A stretch of DNA of 47,615 bases. It comes from RGIG8700 sp045648505. Its GTDB lineage: Bacteria; Bacillota; Clostridia; RGIG6154. Location: the NCBI GenBank assembly GCA_045648505.1, contig JAZROD010000033.1, positions 1 through 47,615 on the forward strand, read 5' to 3'. A program made the position numbers and the translations under genes. Below, piece by piece: positions 24,670-33,263 of this stretch. The notes beneath the pieces are model-generated. The model made no database searches and had not been told where the DNA came from. It saw nothing but the letters and a program-made list of their open reading frames with translations. Position 1 is the stretch's first letter; each line of letters opens with the position of its first letter.

Positions 24670-25650
24670 TTATTCTTCTTTTTTCTCTCTTGTCATAAGA
24701 GTTTTTACTGCTTCTTTTGCTGAAAGGTTTTCATAAAGAACTTTATATGCCGCTTCTACTATGGGCATATCGATATTATACTGTTTTGAAAGCTTGTAAA
24801 CACAAACGCAGCTTTTAACACCTTCAACAACCATTCCCACATCACTTATGGCTTCATCTTTATTTTTGCCCTGACCGATAAGTATACCGCATCTTCTGTT
24901 TCTTGAGTGCATACTTGTGCAGGTAACAATTAAATCTCCCATACCTGTAAGACCTGCAAATGTTTCGGTTTCACCGCCCATTGCAAGACCCAGTCTTGTG
25001 ATTTCTTTCATACCTCTTGTCATAAGTGCCGCTTTTGTATTGTCACCAAAACCGCAACCGTCACTTATTCCCGCACAAAGTGCAATTACATTTTTAACCG
25101 CACCTGCAACCTCAACACCTGCCACATCTGTATTTGTATACACTCTGAAATTTTCGTTCATAAATGCATCCTGAACTTTTTGTGCATACTCTTCTTTTTC
25201 ACAGGCGGCAACTATGGTTGTGGGAATTTCTCTTGCAACCTCTTCTGCGTGTGTAGGTCCTGACAAAATAACTACTTTGTCTGTATTTAATTCTTTTCTG
25301 ATAACTGTTGAAAGTCTTTCGTTGTTTTCTTCATCGAAGCCCTTTGCAACATTTACTATCAAAGGTACTTCATCATATTTTTTAAGACTTTGTGCAGTTT
25401 GTTTAACAATATGCGAAGGTACGGCAATAACAACCATATCTGCATTTTCAACTGCTTCATCAAGGTCAGATGTCAGAAGAATTTTTTCACTTATTTTAAC
25501 ACCTTTAAGAAGTTTGTTTTCTCTTGTTTCTTTGAGGTCTTTTATTTCTTCTTCGAAAAACGACCACAAAACTGTATTGTGTCCGTTTTTATCAATCACC
25601 ATAGCAAGTGCCGTGCCCCATCCGCCTGAACCTAAAACCGCTATTTTCAT
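24670..25650 (-). CDS. gpsA: NAD(P)-dependent glycerol-3-phosphate dehydrogenase
   Basis: A 326-residue enzyme reducing dihydroxyacetone phosphate to glycerol 3-phosphate for phospholipid synthesis. The Rossmann motif is VLGSGGWGTALA at the N-terminus; VAKGFDEE, LSGPTHAEEVAR and GAVKNVIALCAGI (catalytic Lys) follow. It directly abuts plsY, which uses its product, so the pair forms a lipid-precursor unit at the end of the DUF512-der-plsY-gpsA operon. Confidence 0.96.
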   Translation of the reverse strand: MKIAVLGSGGWGTALAMVIDKNGHNTVLWSFFEEEIKDLKETRENKLLKGVKISEKILLTSDLDEAVENADMVVIAVPSHIVKQTAQSLKKYDEVPLIVNVAKGFDEENNERLSTVIRKELNTDKVVILSGPTHAEEVAREIPTTIVAACEKEEYAQKVQDAFMNENFRVYTNTDVAGVEVAGAVKNVIALCAGISDGCGFGDNTKAALMTRGMKEITRLGLAMGGETETFAGLTGMGDLIVTCTSMHSRNRRCGILIGQGKNKDEAISDVGMVVEGVKSCVCVYKLSKQYNIDMPIVEAAYKVLYENLSAKEAVKTLMTREKKEE

Positions 25651-26250
25651 TTATTTCTCCTTCTTAAATGAATTTTCTTCGCCTCTTATAAGTCTTTTTA
25701 TATTGTCTCTGTGAGCATAAATAACTATAACAGTTATAATTGCCGTCATTATAACATTGATATATCCTTCCCCTTTTGCAATAATGAGAATTGAAAAAGG
25801 AAGAATTACAAAGCTTATAATTGTGCTTATTGAAACCACTTTTGTTGTTTTAATAAGTAAAAGGTGAAGCACACCTACAATAAGTGCACACCAGAAATTC
25901 ACAGCTACCAACACACCATAAGTGGTTGAAACGCCTTTCCCGCCTTTAAAACCGTGGTAAAGTGGGAAAATATGACCGAGTATTGCAAATATGCCGGCAA
26001 GTGCAACATAGTTATCTCCTGCAACAAATTTTGCAATTATGCAGGATATTGCACCCTTTAAAAAGTCCAGTAAAAATACAATTATTCCATACTTTTTACC
26101 AAGTGCACGAACTGTGTTTGTTGCACCTGCATTTCCTGAACCTACTTTTTTTACATCTATTCCCTTTGCACCGCAAATTAAAATTGCATTGTTTATACTA
26201 CCTATAAGATAAGCTAAAACAACTGCTATAATTCCGAATCCGTTAATCAT
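25651..26250 (-). CDS. plsY: Glycerol-3-phosphate acyltransferase PlsY
   Basis: A 199-residue integral membrane enzyme that transfers an acyl group from acyl phosphate to glycerol 3-phosphate. Family motifs are GSGNAGATNTVR, GFKGGKGVSTT and YAHRDNIKRL, separated by hydrophobic segments (about five to seven). Its start overlaps the end of der by eight bases. gpsA follows immediately and provides the substrate. Confidence 0.96.
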   Translation of the reverse strand: MINGFGIIAVVLAYLIGSINNAILICGAKGIDVKKVGSGNAGATNTVRALGKKYGIIVFLLDFLKGAISCIIAKFVAGDNYVALAGIFAILGHIFPLYHGFKGGKGVSTTYGVLVAVNFWCALIVGVLHLLLIKTTKVVSISTIISFVILPFSILIIAKGEGYINVIMTAIITVIVIYAHRDNIKRLIRGEENSFKKEK

Positions 26251-27601
26251 CTTTCTTGTTTCCTTTCGTCGGATAAAGGTCGTCTTTTTCGCCCTTTTCT
26301 CTTACAATAAATTTAAGAGGTGTTGCATCAAGACCAAAAGCTTCTCTCACCTGATTTTCAAGATATCTTATATATGAATAATGAGCAAGCTCTTTATCAT
26401 TAACAAAAACTACAAATGCAGGCGGTTTTGTTCCTACCTGAGTCATATAATAGATTTTAAGTCTTCTGCCTTTATCTGATGGTGGCTGAACACGAAGAAT
26501 TGCCTGATTCAAAACATCGTTTAATACGCCTGTTTTAACTCTTGTGCAGTTCTGTTCAAACGCATAGTCAATCTTTTCAAACAAGGTTTCAAGTCTTGCT
26601 CCTGTTTTTGCAGAAATAAATACAATCGGTGCATACATCATAAAGTTAAAGCCTTCTAATACTTTATCTTTATAATTTTTCATTGTGTTTGTTTCTTTTT
26701 CCACAATATCCCATTTATTAACTGCAACAACAAGGGCTTTTCCCTGGTCGTGGGCATAGCCTGCAATTTTTGTATCCTGTTCTGTTACGCCTTCGTTTGC
26801 ATCAATAAGCATAACAACAACATCTGATCTGTCAACTGCAAGAAGGCTTCTTACTGCACTGTATCTTTCGATATTTTCGTCAATCTTGCCTCTTTTTCTT
26901 AATCCTGCAGTATCTGTGAACACATATTTTTTGTCATTCTTTTCAAACATAACATCAATGGCATCTCTTGTTGTACCCGGGATGTCTGAAACAATAACTC
27001 TTTCCTGACCTAAAATTCTGTTTACAAGTGAAGATTTACCTGCATTAGGCTTACCAACGATTGCTACTCTTGTAACGCCTTCTTCCTCTTCTGTTTCTGC
27101 ACCTTCAGGGAAGTTTTCAACAACTGCATCAAGAAGTTCACCAAAACCAAGCTGATTTACAGCAGATACAGGAAGTGGTTCACCAAGACCTAAATTATAG
27201 AATTCATAAAGTTCCATAGGTGTGTCACCCACATTATCTGACTTATTGCAAACAAGAACTATAGGCTTGCCTGATTTCTGAAGCATAGCCGCAACATCAT
27301 GGTCTGCCGCAGTAAGCCCTGATCTTATGTCCACAACAAACATAATAACATCTGCTGTTTCAATGGCAATCTCTGCCTGTTTTTTCATCTGTGAGAGAAT
27401 TATATCGTCAGACTTTGGTTCAATACCACCTGTGTCTATAAGAGTGAATTTATGGTTGAGCCAGGTGCAATCTGCATAAATTCTGTCTCTTGTAACGCCC
27501 GGTGTATCTTCAACGATTGATACTCTCTGCCCTATTAACTTATTAAACAAATGGGATTTACCAACATTAGGTCTTCCCACTATTGCAACTACAGGTTTCA
27601 T
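26243..27601 (-). CDS. der: Ribosome biogenesis GTPase Der
   Basis: A 452-residue protein with two tandem GTPase domains (GRPNVGKS near residue 8, GKPNAGKS near 183, with NKSD and NKWD specificity motifs) and a C-terminal KH-like domain. It is essential for 50S subunit assembly. It starts three bases after the DUF512 gene ends and overlaps plsY, so it is the second gene of the operon. Confidence 0.97.
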   Translation of the reverse strand: MKPVVAIVGRPNVGKSHLFNKLIGQRVSIVEDTPGVTRDRIYADCTWLNHKFTLIDTGGIEPKSDDIILSQMKKQAEIAIETADVIMFVVDIRSGLTAADHDVAAMLQKSGKPIVLVCNKSDNVGDTPMELYEFYNLGLGEPLPVSAVNQLGFGELLDAVVENFPEGAETEEEEGVTRVAIVGKPNAGKSSLVNRILGQERVIVSDIPGTTRDAIDVMFEKNDKKYVFTDTAGLRKRGKIDENIERYSAVRSLLAVDRSDVVVMLIDANEGVTEQDTKIAGYAHDQGKALVVAVNKWDIVEKETNTMKNYKDKVLEGFNFMMYAPIVFISAKTGARLETLFEKIDYAFEQNCTRVKTGVLNDVLNQAILRVQPPSDKGRRLKIYYMTQVGTKPPAFVVFVNDKELAHYSYIRYLENQVREAFGLDATPLKFIVREKGEKDDLYPTKGNKKDD

Positions 27602-27604
27602 ATT

Positions 27605-28894
27605 TTATTCCTTTCCATTAGTTAATTTTTTCGCCAAATCATATCCGTTTAAAACCACTCTTACTTTAACACCAAGTTCTTGTGATATATCTGTAACGGT
27701 AACATCATCCAGAAAAATCTCCGTATCTGCACGGAGCATATTTTCTGAAATCAAAAGTTCATCTCCAAGGTCTTTTCCTTTAAGCTGATTTATGATATCT
27801 CTGCCTGTCAGAAGTCCTGAAACTGTGATACTTTCTCCGAAAAATTCATTCTTTATTGGGTAAACTGTCACATCAGCGCCTTTTATTTTTTCTGCAAGTT
27901 CTTTCATAATATCTTCGCTGATAGTACCTGTAACAATTCCCACTTTTTTATATTTTACTTCTTTTATATCTTTAAGTGCTTCGCAGAATTCTTCTTTGAA
28001 TAAAGATGCCATTCCGACACCGTTTTCAAGCTGAGGATAATCTTCATAGTCTTCCGCATCAGGCAGGCTTACTTCCCCTTTTATATAGAATTCATCTGCC
28101 AGATAAACCATACGACTGTCATATTTTTCAAGAAATTTTTTCTGCCACTTATCAATCTGCTCTATTATTTCTCTGCAATCTTCCTTGTTGAATGGTTCAA
28201 GCTTAAAAAGACCATCTCTGTGCTTTGTCATTCCAAGAGGCACAATGCATATACTTGAAACATTCGGGAAGAACTGCTCTAAATCTTTAATGGTGATGTC
28301 AAGATGCTCTTTATCGTTTATCCCTTTACAAAGAACTATCTGACAGTTCATTTCAATGCCTGCATCAGCAAGCTTTTCCATCTGACTTAAAATCTTTCCT
28401 GCTTTTTTATTTCCAAGCATAAAGCTTCTAAGTTCAGGCTCTGTGCAATGAACGGAAATATTAACAGGTGAAATATGAATATATATCATATCTTCAAGCT
28501 CTTTATCCGAAATATTAGTCATTGTTATATAATTTCCGTGAAGAAAAGAAAGTCTTGTATCATCATCCTTAAAATAAAGGCTTTCTCTCATTCCGCAAGG
28601 AAGCTGGTCAATAAAACAGAAAATACACTTATTGGCACAGCTTTTCGCTTTGCTCATAAGCGGATTTTCAAATTCAACCCCAAGGTCTTCGCCAAAATCG
28701 TTTTCAACCTCGTAGATTTCAATACTGCCGTCTGCTTTTTTTACGGTAATTTCGTAAGTTTCATCAGCAGTCATATATCTGAACACTAAAATATCGTTAA
28801 CTTTTCTGCCGTTAACTTCAAGTATTTCATCGCCACACTCAAGTCCAAGCTCTTCGGCAATTGAATTTTCATCTACACAAATAATTTTTGCCAT
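27605..28894 (-). CDS. DUF512 protein: PDZ plus radical SAM-like
   Basis: A 429-residue protein with an N-terminal PDZ domain (about 1-60), a radical SAM-type cysteine motif CANKCIFCFIDQLP (C-x3-C-x2-C), and the C-terminal DUF512 domain with FGESITVSGLLTGRDI. It is conserved in Clostridia next to der and is of unknown function; an Fe-S radical enzyme is likely. ATG 28894 has AAGGATGG well placed before it and is preferred to the ATG three codons earlier. It is the first gene of the operon, with its own promoter. Confidence 0.9.
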   Translation of the reverse strand: MAKIICVDENSIAEELGLECGDEILEVNGRKVNDILVFRYMTADETYEITVKKADGSIEIYEVENDFGEDLGVEFENPLMSKAKSCANKCIFCFIDQLPCGMRESLYFKDDDTRLSFLHGNYITMTNISDKELEDMIYIHISPVNISVHCTEPELRSFMLGNKKAGKILSQMEKLADAGIEMNCQIVLCKGINDKEHLDITIKDLEQFFPNVSSICIVPLGMTKHRDGLFKLEPFNKEDCREIIEQIDKWQKKFLEKYDSRMVYLADEFYIKGEVSLPDAEDYEDYPQLENGVGMASLFKEEFCEALKDIKEVKYKKVGIVTGTISEDIMKELAEKIKGADVTVYPIKNEFFGESITVSGLLTGRDIINQLKGKDLGDELLISENMLRADTEIFLDDVTVTDISQELGVKVRVVLNGYDLAKKLTNGKE

Positions 28895-28923
28895 ACTTTC
28901 CATCCTTATAAATATTCAATTAT

Positions 28924-28952
28924 ATTATCTTATAAAACTGCAGAATTGTCAA
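28924..28952 (-). promoter_or_regulatory. Promoter of the DUF512-der-plsY-gpsA operon
   Basis: Minus strand TTGACA (28952-28947), 17-bp spacer, GATAAT (28929-28924), immediately beyond the stop of the deacetylase-like gene. Confidence 0.8.
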
Positions 28953-28953
28953 G

Positions 28954-30132
28954 TTATCCTTGATAATATACACTATCTACATCAAAGAAAGTTTCGTTTA
29001 TAAATTCTTTTTTGGCACGCATATTATATCTGTCAAGGTTAAATCTTTCTGAAATCAGAACTCCTTCTTCTGTATAATATGTTCTCATAGCAGGACTTAC
29101 AGGACAAAAGTATGTATATCCCATATTTTTAAGATATGTAAGCCTTTCATCTCCTTCAGCAAGATGATATCCAAAAGGTGAAATGTAGATATCAGGCTTA
29201 AGTACAACATCATAAATTCTTTCTTTGAATCTGTTAGTATCGTAGTGCAAATCTTCGTTGCTTACACCACCGTCCCTGAAATAGTCATTATGGGTATAAC
29301 TGTGACAGGCAATAAGCCAACCACTGTTTTTAAGCGCTGTTGCAACCTGTGTGGCTTTTGCTTTGAGGTCTTCTTTGTTTTCTTCATCTTTTATGAAATT
29401 ATACCCAAAAGCTCCCTCATAGCCTGTTACGGCAACAATTCCTTTTGCTCCTTTATATGAAAAATCAGGATGCTCTTCAACAAACTTATCAAGAATAGGC
29501 ATAACATCGCCGTTATATGTAATTTCATATTCACCGTTAAGATTTTTAACCTCTGTTGCAACCTTACCGTTTTCGTCAACAACAAGTTTGTTGGCAAACC
29601 CGTCATTTTTCATATAGTCGTAATAATTTACATCATCAATTGATATAATCATAGGCTTTTTGCCTTCAGGAAGCATCAGCTTTTCGCCTTGCTTTATATC
29701 TGCGAGATTTACAAGTATAAATCCCCTTTCATACAACTGCGGAAGCATCGCTTCAAATTCTGAAACGGTGGTCATCCACATATCATAGCCTTCGTGCATA
29801 TAATCTCCGTCAAATGCAAGGGTTGGATAAACTATAAGACTGTGAAAAAACACATGGTAAACCTGTCCGTCATATTCTTTAAGCTTGTCTTTTTCGCTTT
29901 TGATTTTCGTTATAATGTCAGCAGTCTTCTTTTCAGAATAACCCGCTTTTTCAACAAGCTCTATTGCTTCGTCGTAATAATACCCTGCAGCTAAAGTTTC
30001 CGCTTCTGCAATCAACATAGAAAATGCATTGTTCTTGCTTACCTGTTTTCTTATTCCGGAAACTGCTACAGCTATTATACAAACAAACACAACCGCTATA
30101 ACAACAAGGTTATTTCTTAAAATTTTTCTCAT
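28954..30132 (-). CDS. Membrane-anchored polysaccharide deacetylase-like protein
   Basis: A 392-residue protein with one N-terminal membrane segment (NNLVVIAVVFVCIIAVAVSG) and a long outside domain. NodB-like carbohydrate esterase motifs are present: ISIDDVNYYDYM (Asp-Asp) and ACHSYTHNDY (HSxTH), followed by YISPFGYH. Such enzymes remove acetyl groups from peptidoglycan or other glycans; the target is not evident. AAGGAGAA supports the ATG at 30132, not the in-frame codon 14 residues earlier. Upstream lies the hairpin-mosaic region. Confidence 0.82.
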   Translation of the reverse strand: MRKILRNNLVVIAVVFVCIIAVAVSGIRKQVSKNNAFSMLIAEAETLAAGYYYDEAIELVEKAGYSEKKTADIITKIKSEKDKLKEYDGQVYHVFFHSLIVYPTLAFDGDYMHEGYDMWMTTVSEFEAMLPQLYERGFILVNLADIKQGEKLMLPEGKKPMIISIDDVNYYDYMKNDGFANKLVVDENGKVATEVKNLNGEYEITYNGDVMPILDKFVEEHPDFSYKGAKGIVAVTGYEGAFGYNFIKDEENKEDLKAKATQVATALKNSGWLIACHSYTHNDYFRDGGVSNEDLHYDTNRFKERIYDVVLKPDIYISPFGYHLAEGDERLTYLKNMGYTYFCPVSPAMRTYYTEEGVLISERFNLDRYNMRAKKEFINETFFDVDSVYYQG

Positions 30133-30494
30133 TTTTGTTCTCCTTAAAGGTCTTATCCTCTTGTATTTAATCACATATGTGGGACAAACGGTTTAGATGC
30201 AAATCTTTTTGGCGATATGCAATCTTCGATTGCTCGATATTTTACTCCGTAAATCGATATGTTTTCGCTTCGCTCAACCTCGATATGATATAAATCTCGT
30301 CGCGTCAGCGACATATCGAGTTGCTTGCAACATATCGAGTCATTTATGACATATCGAAAATCTCACAAGAGATTTATATCGCTGCGGTGCTATGCACCGC
30401 ATAAGTCCATGTAAAGTTAAGAGCAAAAAATTTTAGTTGATATGAATTCTCGCTAGTTTCGTGACATATTAGTTGGCGAGAGATTTTTATCAAT
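30133..30494. other. 362-bp non-coding region with hairpin mosaic
   Basis: It contains no convincing gene. It contains the ATATCGA hairpin mosaic (30212-30402) and a further dyad TCTCGC / GCGAGA (30448-30481), which could end the MFS transcript but lacks a direct T run. The deacetylase promoter must also lie here; I could not place it with confidence. Confidence 0.7.
30212..30402. repeat. ATATCGA-linked array of short hairpins
   Basis: TCGATAT occurs at 30234, 30254 and 30280; its complement ATATCGA at 30313, 30332 and 30351, with ATATCGC at 30376. Between them lie different small perfect hairpins: GCAATC/GATTGC (30219-30233), TTAC/GTAA (30242-30252), GTCGC/GCGAC (30299-30312), GTTGC/GCAAC (30320-30331), GTCAT/ATGAC (30339-30350), AAATCTC/GAGATTT (30358-30375) and TGCGGTGC/GCACCGCA (30383-30401). 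The linker is conserved while the stems differ. Confidence 0.85.
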
Positions 30495-31727
30495 TTAAAC
30501 TTTCTCATTTTTAAAATATCTTTTCATACAAGCTACACACAGTACGCCCAAAACCGGGAAAAGACCTGCAACAAGCAACCCTGCTCGCATACCTACCTGC
30601 TCCATACTTATATTAAACATATCTGAAATCTGTAAAGCAAGGCCTGTCAGACTGAATTTGTCAGATATAACGCCAACCAACTGTGGTGCAAGAGATGCGC
30701 CCAAATCACCGCCGGCAGCCATAAGTGCATAAATCGCCACGCCTACATTTTCGAATTTTTCTTCCACATATATCAAAGTACCCGGCCATAACATAGATGT
30801 AAAAATCCCGGTTAAGCCACATGCTATAATTCCAACCACAGGGCTTAATGTTAAGCTGGCTGTAAAATAACAAACACCGGCACCCATCATTCCAAAGAAT
30901 AAAATGTTTATGATTTTTTTGCCGCATTTAGAATACAGGGTTCTTCCTGCACCAAGTAATGCCGCAAACAATGCCACCCCTATAATATCACCATAAATTT
31001 TAGGTACACCTATGGCATTTTCTATAAACCCCGACGCCCATTGTGACATTGTGCATTCTGCAGCACCGCCAAAGAATATACATAATGTGCATAATACAAT
31101 GCCTTTATTAAATATTTTTGTTTCTTTTGAAGTTCCTTCAAAATTCTCCATTTGAGGAAGTTTGGATTTTAAGAACAAAACAAACGCTGTAAATGGCACA
31201 ACAGACCACAAAAGAGCAAGATACATCCAGTTCTCACTGCCAAAAACAGATAAGAACAAAGTGCTTACTATAACTACAACCACCACACCCCATGCATACA
31301 TTGAGTGCAGTTTGCTCATTTCGTGTTCGGGGTTTTCACTTGGAATTGCCGCAATCACAGGACTCATTAAAACTTCACTCAACCCTGCTGCAACAGAGAA
31401 TATTACCGTTCCGATCAAAATCCACAAAAATGCCATATTGGGGAAAATCATTGGAAAAACTGCATATATTACCAACCCTGCAAACACAATAAAAGGTGTA
31501 ACTCTTACTGTTTTATGTATATTGAAATATCTGGTGAAAAATGTAAATATCAAATCAACAAGCAACTGCGTAAAGAAATTAATCACCACAAGAAAACCTA
31601 GCAAGGTATAAGACAGATTATACATATTTTTAAATGTCAAAAATAAAACAGGCGATAAATTTGCCGCCACAGCCATAGATACACCCGTCAGGTAGCAAGC
31701 CTTTTTTGTTATTTTGTATTTATCCAT
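30495..31727 (-). CDS. MFS transporter
   Basis: A 410-residue membrane protein with about twelve hydrophobic segments, of the major facilitator superfamily. Recognisable stretches are FFTQLLVDLIFTFFTRYFN, AAGLSEVLMSPVIAAIPS and MSQWASGFIENAIGVPKIYG, which resemble the sugar-type branch. It has a strong promoter (31811-31839) and a leader with a 9-bp inverted repeat. It is a separate unit from the downstream-oriented ROK/nagA pair but reads the same way; sugar uptake is a guess. Confidence 0.85.
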   Translation of the reverse strand: MDKYKITKKACYLTGVSMAVAANLSPVLFLTFKNMYNLSYTLLGFLVVINFFTQLLVDLIFTFFTRYFNIHKTVRVTPFIVFAGLVIYAVFPMIFPNMAFLWILIGTVIFSVAAGLSEVLMSPVIAAIPSENPEHEMSKLHSMYAWGVVVVVIVSTLFLSVFGSENWMYLALLWSVVPFTAFVLFLKSKLPQMENFEGTSKETKIFNKGIVLCTLCIFFGGAAECTMSQWASGFIENAIGVPKIYGDIIGVALFAALLGAGRTLYSKCGKKIINILFFGMMGAGVCYFTASLTLSPVVGIIACGLTGIFTSMLWPGTLIYVEEKFENVGVAIYALMAAGGDLGASLAPQLVGVISDKFSLTGLALQISDMFNISMEQVGMRAGLLVAGLFPVLGVLCVACMKRYFKNEKV

Positions 31728-31740
31728 ATTATACCTCCTA

Positions 31741-31789
31741 TTTGCTCATTCACTTTCTATAGTTCTTTCTTATAATGGATATGAGCAAA
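31741..31789 (-). promoter_or_regulatory. Inverted repeat in the MFS leader
   Basis: TTTGCTCAT (31741-31749) and ATGAGCAAA (31781-31789) are a perfect 9-bp inverted pair 31 bp apart, between the -10 box and the ribosome binding site. It could be a regulator site or a leader RNA stem whose left arm lies just before the AGGAGG. Confidence 0.55.
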
Positions 31790-31810
31790 CTTCCTTGATT
31801 TGCTTCAATC

Positions 31811-31839
31811 ATTATACAACATTTACACACCTTTGTCGA
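31811..31839 (-). promoter_or_regulatory. Promoter of the MFS gene
   Basis: Minus strand TCGACA (31839-31834), 17-bp spacer, TATAAT (31816-31811). Confidence 0.82.
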
Positions 31840-31850
31840 CATATTTTGCA

Positions 31851-31877
31851 AAAAAACAACCCCGACATAGTCGGGGT
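31851..31877 (-). terminator. Terminator after the ROK gene
   Basis: A perfect CCCCGAC / GTCGGGG stem (31860-31876) with a 3-nt loop. On the minus strand it is followed by TTGTTTTTTT. The MFS promoter begins about 12 bp beyond. Confidence 0.88.
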
Positions 31878-31893
31878 CATAAGTTCATTATAA

Positions 31894-33261
31894 TTATTTA
31901 ATTCTTGGTAAGCTTGCTGCTGCAACAGACTGTCCTACTCTTCTTGCCTTTTCATCAGGAATATGGAGCTGAACTTTTTCTGCAAGTTCAGGGAATTCTG
32001 TATTTAACACTTCGTTAGCTTTTGCAAGGAGGATTGTACCACCTTTACCGCTTGTTACTCTGCCCATGATTAAAACGTGTTTAATATCATAGAACATTGA
32101 GTAGTATGCGATTGCATAACCAAAGTATGTACCGATTGTATCATAGATATCTGCAGCTCTTTCGTCGTCATTTTCCATAAGGCCCTGAACAACTTTAAGC
32201 TTTTCTGCAGGTGAAAGTGCTTCGTCAAGTTCAATACCTGCTCTTGGTGCAAGTTTAATAACTGCATCCTGAGAGAAGTATTTAACACCGCAACCATAGT
32301 CACCGCTCCATTCGTCAACCATTGCACCTTTGTTAAAGTCAACAGGAACGAATGCCAGTTCGTTAAGCCAGCCTGTGATGTTACCGTCTTTATCAACATA
32401 ACCTGCAGCTTCGCTTGTACCCATAGCAACACCTAAAACGTTGTTATCTTCAAGGCTCATAGCACCTGCAAGAGCAGTAACGTCACCATCGTTTGCAACT
32501 TCAACCGGAACATCACCGATTTCTTTTGCAACATCTAAATACATATTCTTAACATGCTTTTCAAAATCTTCATCATTTACTTTGATAAAGAGTGAAGCAA
32601 CCATGATTTTGTTATCAATATAAACACCTGCTGATGAAACACCGATAGCATCAACTCTTGGCATATGTGATGCAGCAGTTTTCATAGCATTTAAAATACC
32701 TTCGTAGTGGTACATTGGGTCGCTCTGGAGTTTTGGGAACCAAACAACTTCTTCAGAATAAACTGTTTCGCCATCAACAACAGCTGAAACCTTTCTGTCT
32801 GATCCGCCGGCATCAAAACCGATTCTGCAACCGTCAAGATGTCTGCCAACCGGTGAAGAAACATCGTTTTCTGCAGGAGCGTCTTTAACATCTTCTACAT
32901 ATACAACTTCAAACTTTGTTTCATAAACACGAGCCATAAAGTTAAAGTCGAATTCTCTTGCACCACCGATTCTGTAATCGTCTGCAATTCTTTCGTAGAT
33001 ATATTTTGAGCCTGCGATAAATACTTTAAAGCCACCTTTTGCCCAAAGAAGTGTTTTGATAATTCTTTCAGCAATTCCGTAGTTTTCTTCGTCGTGGCCT
33101 GTACCATCTTTGTAAATGTCCATTTTGTAAACAGCGGTAAGTCCGTTGTTTCTTTCAACGCAGATTACAAGTGGCTGTGAATCTGCCTGTGCAACTGCCT
33201 TTTTAAAGTCATTGATAACTTTGACCATAGGCATAAATTCAGGTTCGAGTTTTGCTACCAT
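31894..33261 (-). CDS. ROK-family protein (sugar kinase-like)
   Basis: A 455-residue protein with an actin-like ATPase fold in its C-terminal two thirds. The phosphate-1 loop is GFDAGGSDRKVSAVVDG at about 147-163 and the phosphate-2 loop GVAMGTSEAAGYVD. VEVANDGDVTALAGAM fits the ROK substrate-binding stretch. An extra N-terminal domain of about 140 residues is not recognised. It shares an operon with nagA (2-bp gap), so it probably phosphorylates or senses an amino sugar. No winged helix is seen, making a kinase more likely than a repressor. Confidence 0.75.
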   Translation of the reverse strand: MVAKLEPEFMPMVKVINDFKKAVAQADSQPLVICVERNNGLTAVYKMDIYKDGTGHDEENYGIAERIIKTLLWAKGGFKVFIAGSKYIYERIADDYRIGGAREFDFNFMARVYETKFEVVYVEDVKDAPAENDVSSPVGRHLDGCRIGFDAGGSDRKVSAVVDGETVYSEEVVWFPKLQSDPMYHYEGILNAMKTAASHMPRVDAIGVSSAGVYIDNKIMVASLFIKVNDEDFEKHVKNMYLDVAKEIGDVPVEVANDGDVTALAGAMSLEDNNVLGVAMGTSEAAGYVDKDGNITGWLNELAFVPVDFNKGAMVDEWSGDYGCGVKYFSQDAVIKLAPRAGIELDEALSPAEKLKVVQGLMENDDERAADIYDTIGTYFGYAIAYYSMFYDIKHVLIMGRVTSGKGGTILLAKANEVLNTEFPELAEKVQLHIPDEKARRVGQSVAAASLPRIK

Positions 33262-33263
33262 AA

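Noticed and set aside
30212..30402. CRISPR array
   Set aside because: The repeated unit is only seven bases, changes orientation half way, and the spacers are self-complementary hairpins, unlike CRISPR repeats and spacers.
32070..33158. Alternative frames inside the ROK-like gene
   Set aside because: They are shadows with low-complexity translations and no motif; the main frame has clear ATPase loops.
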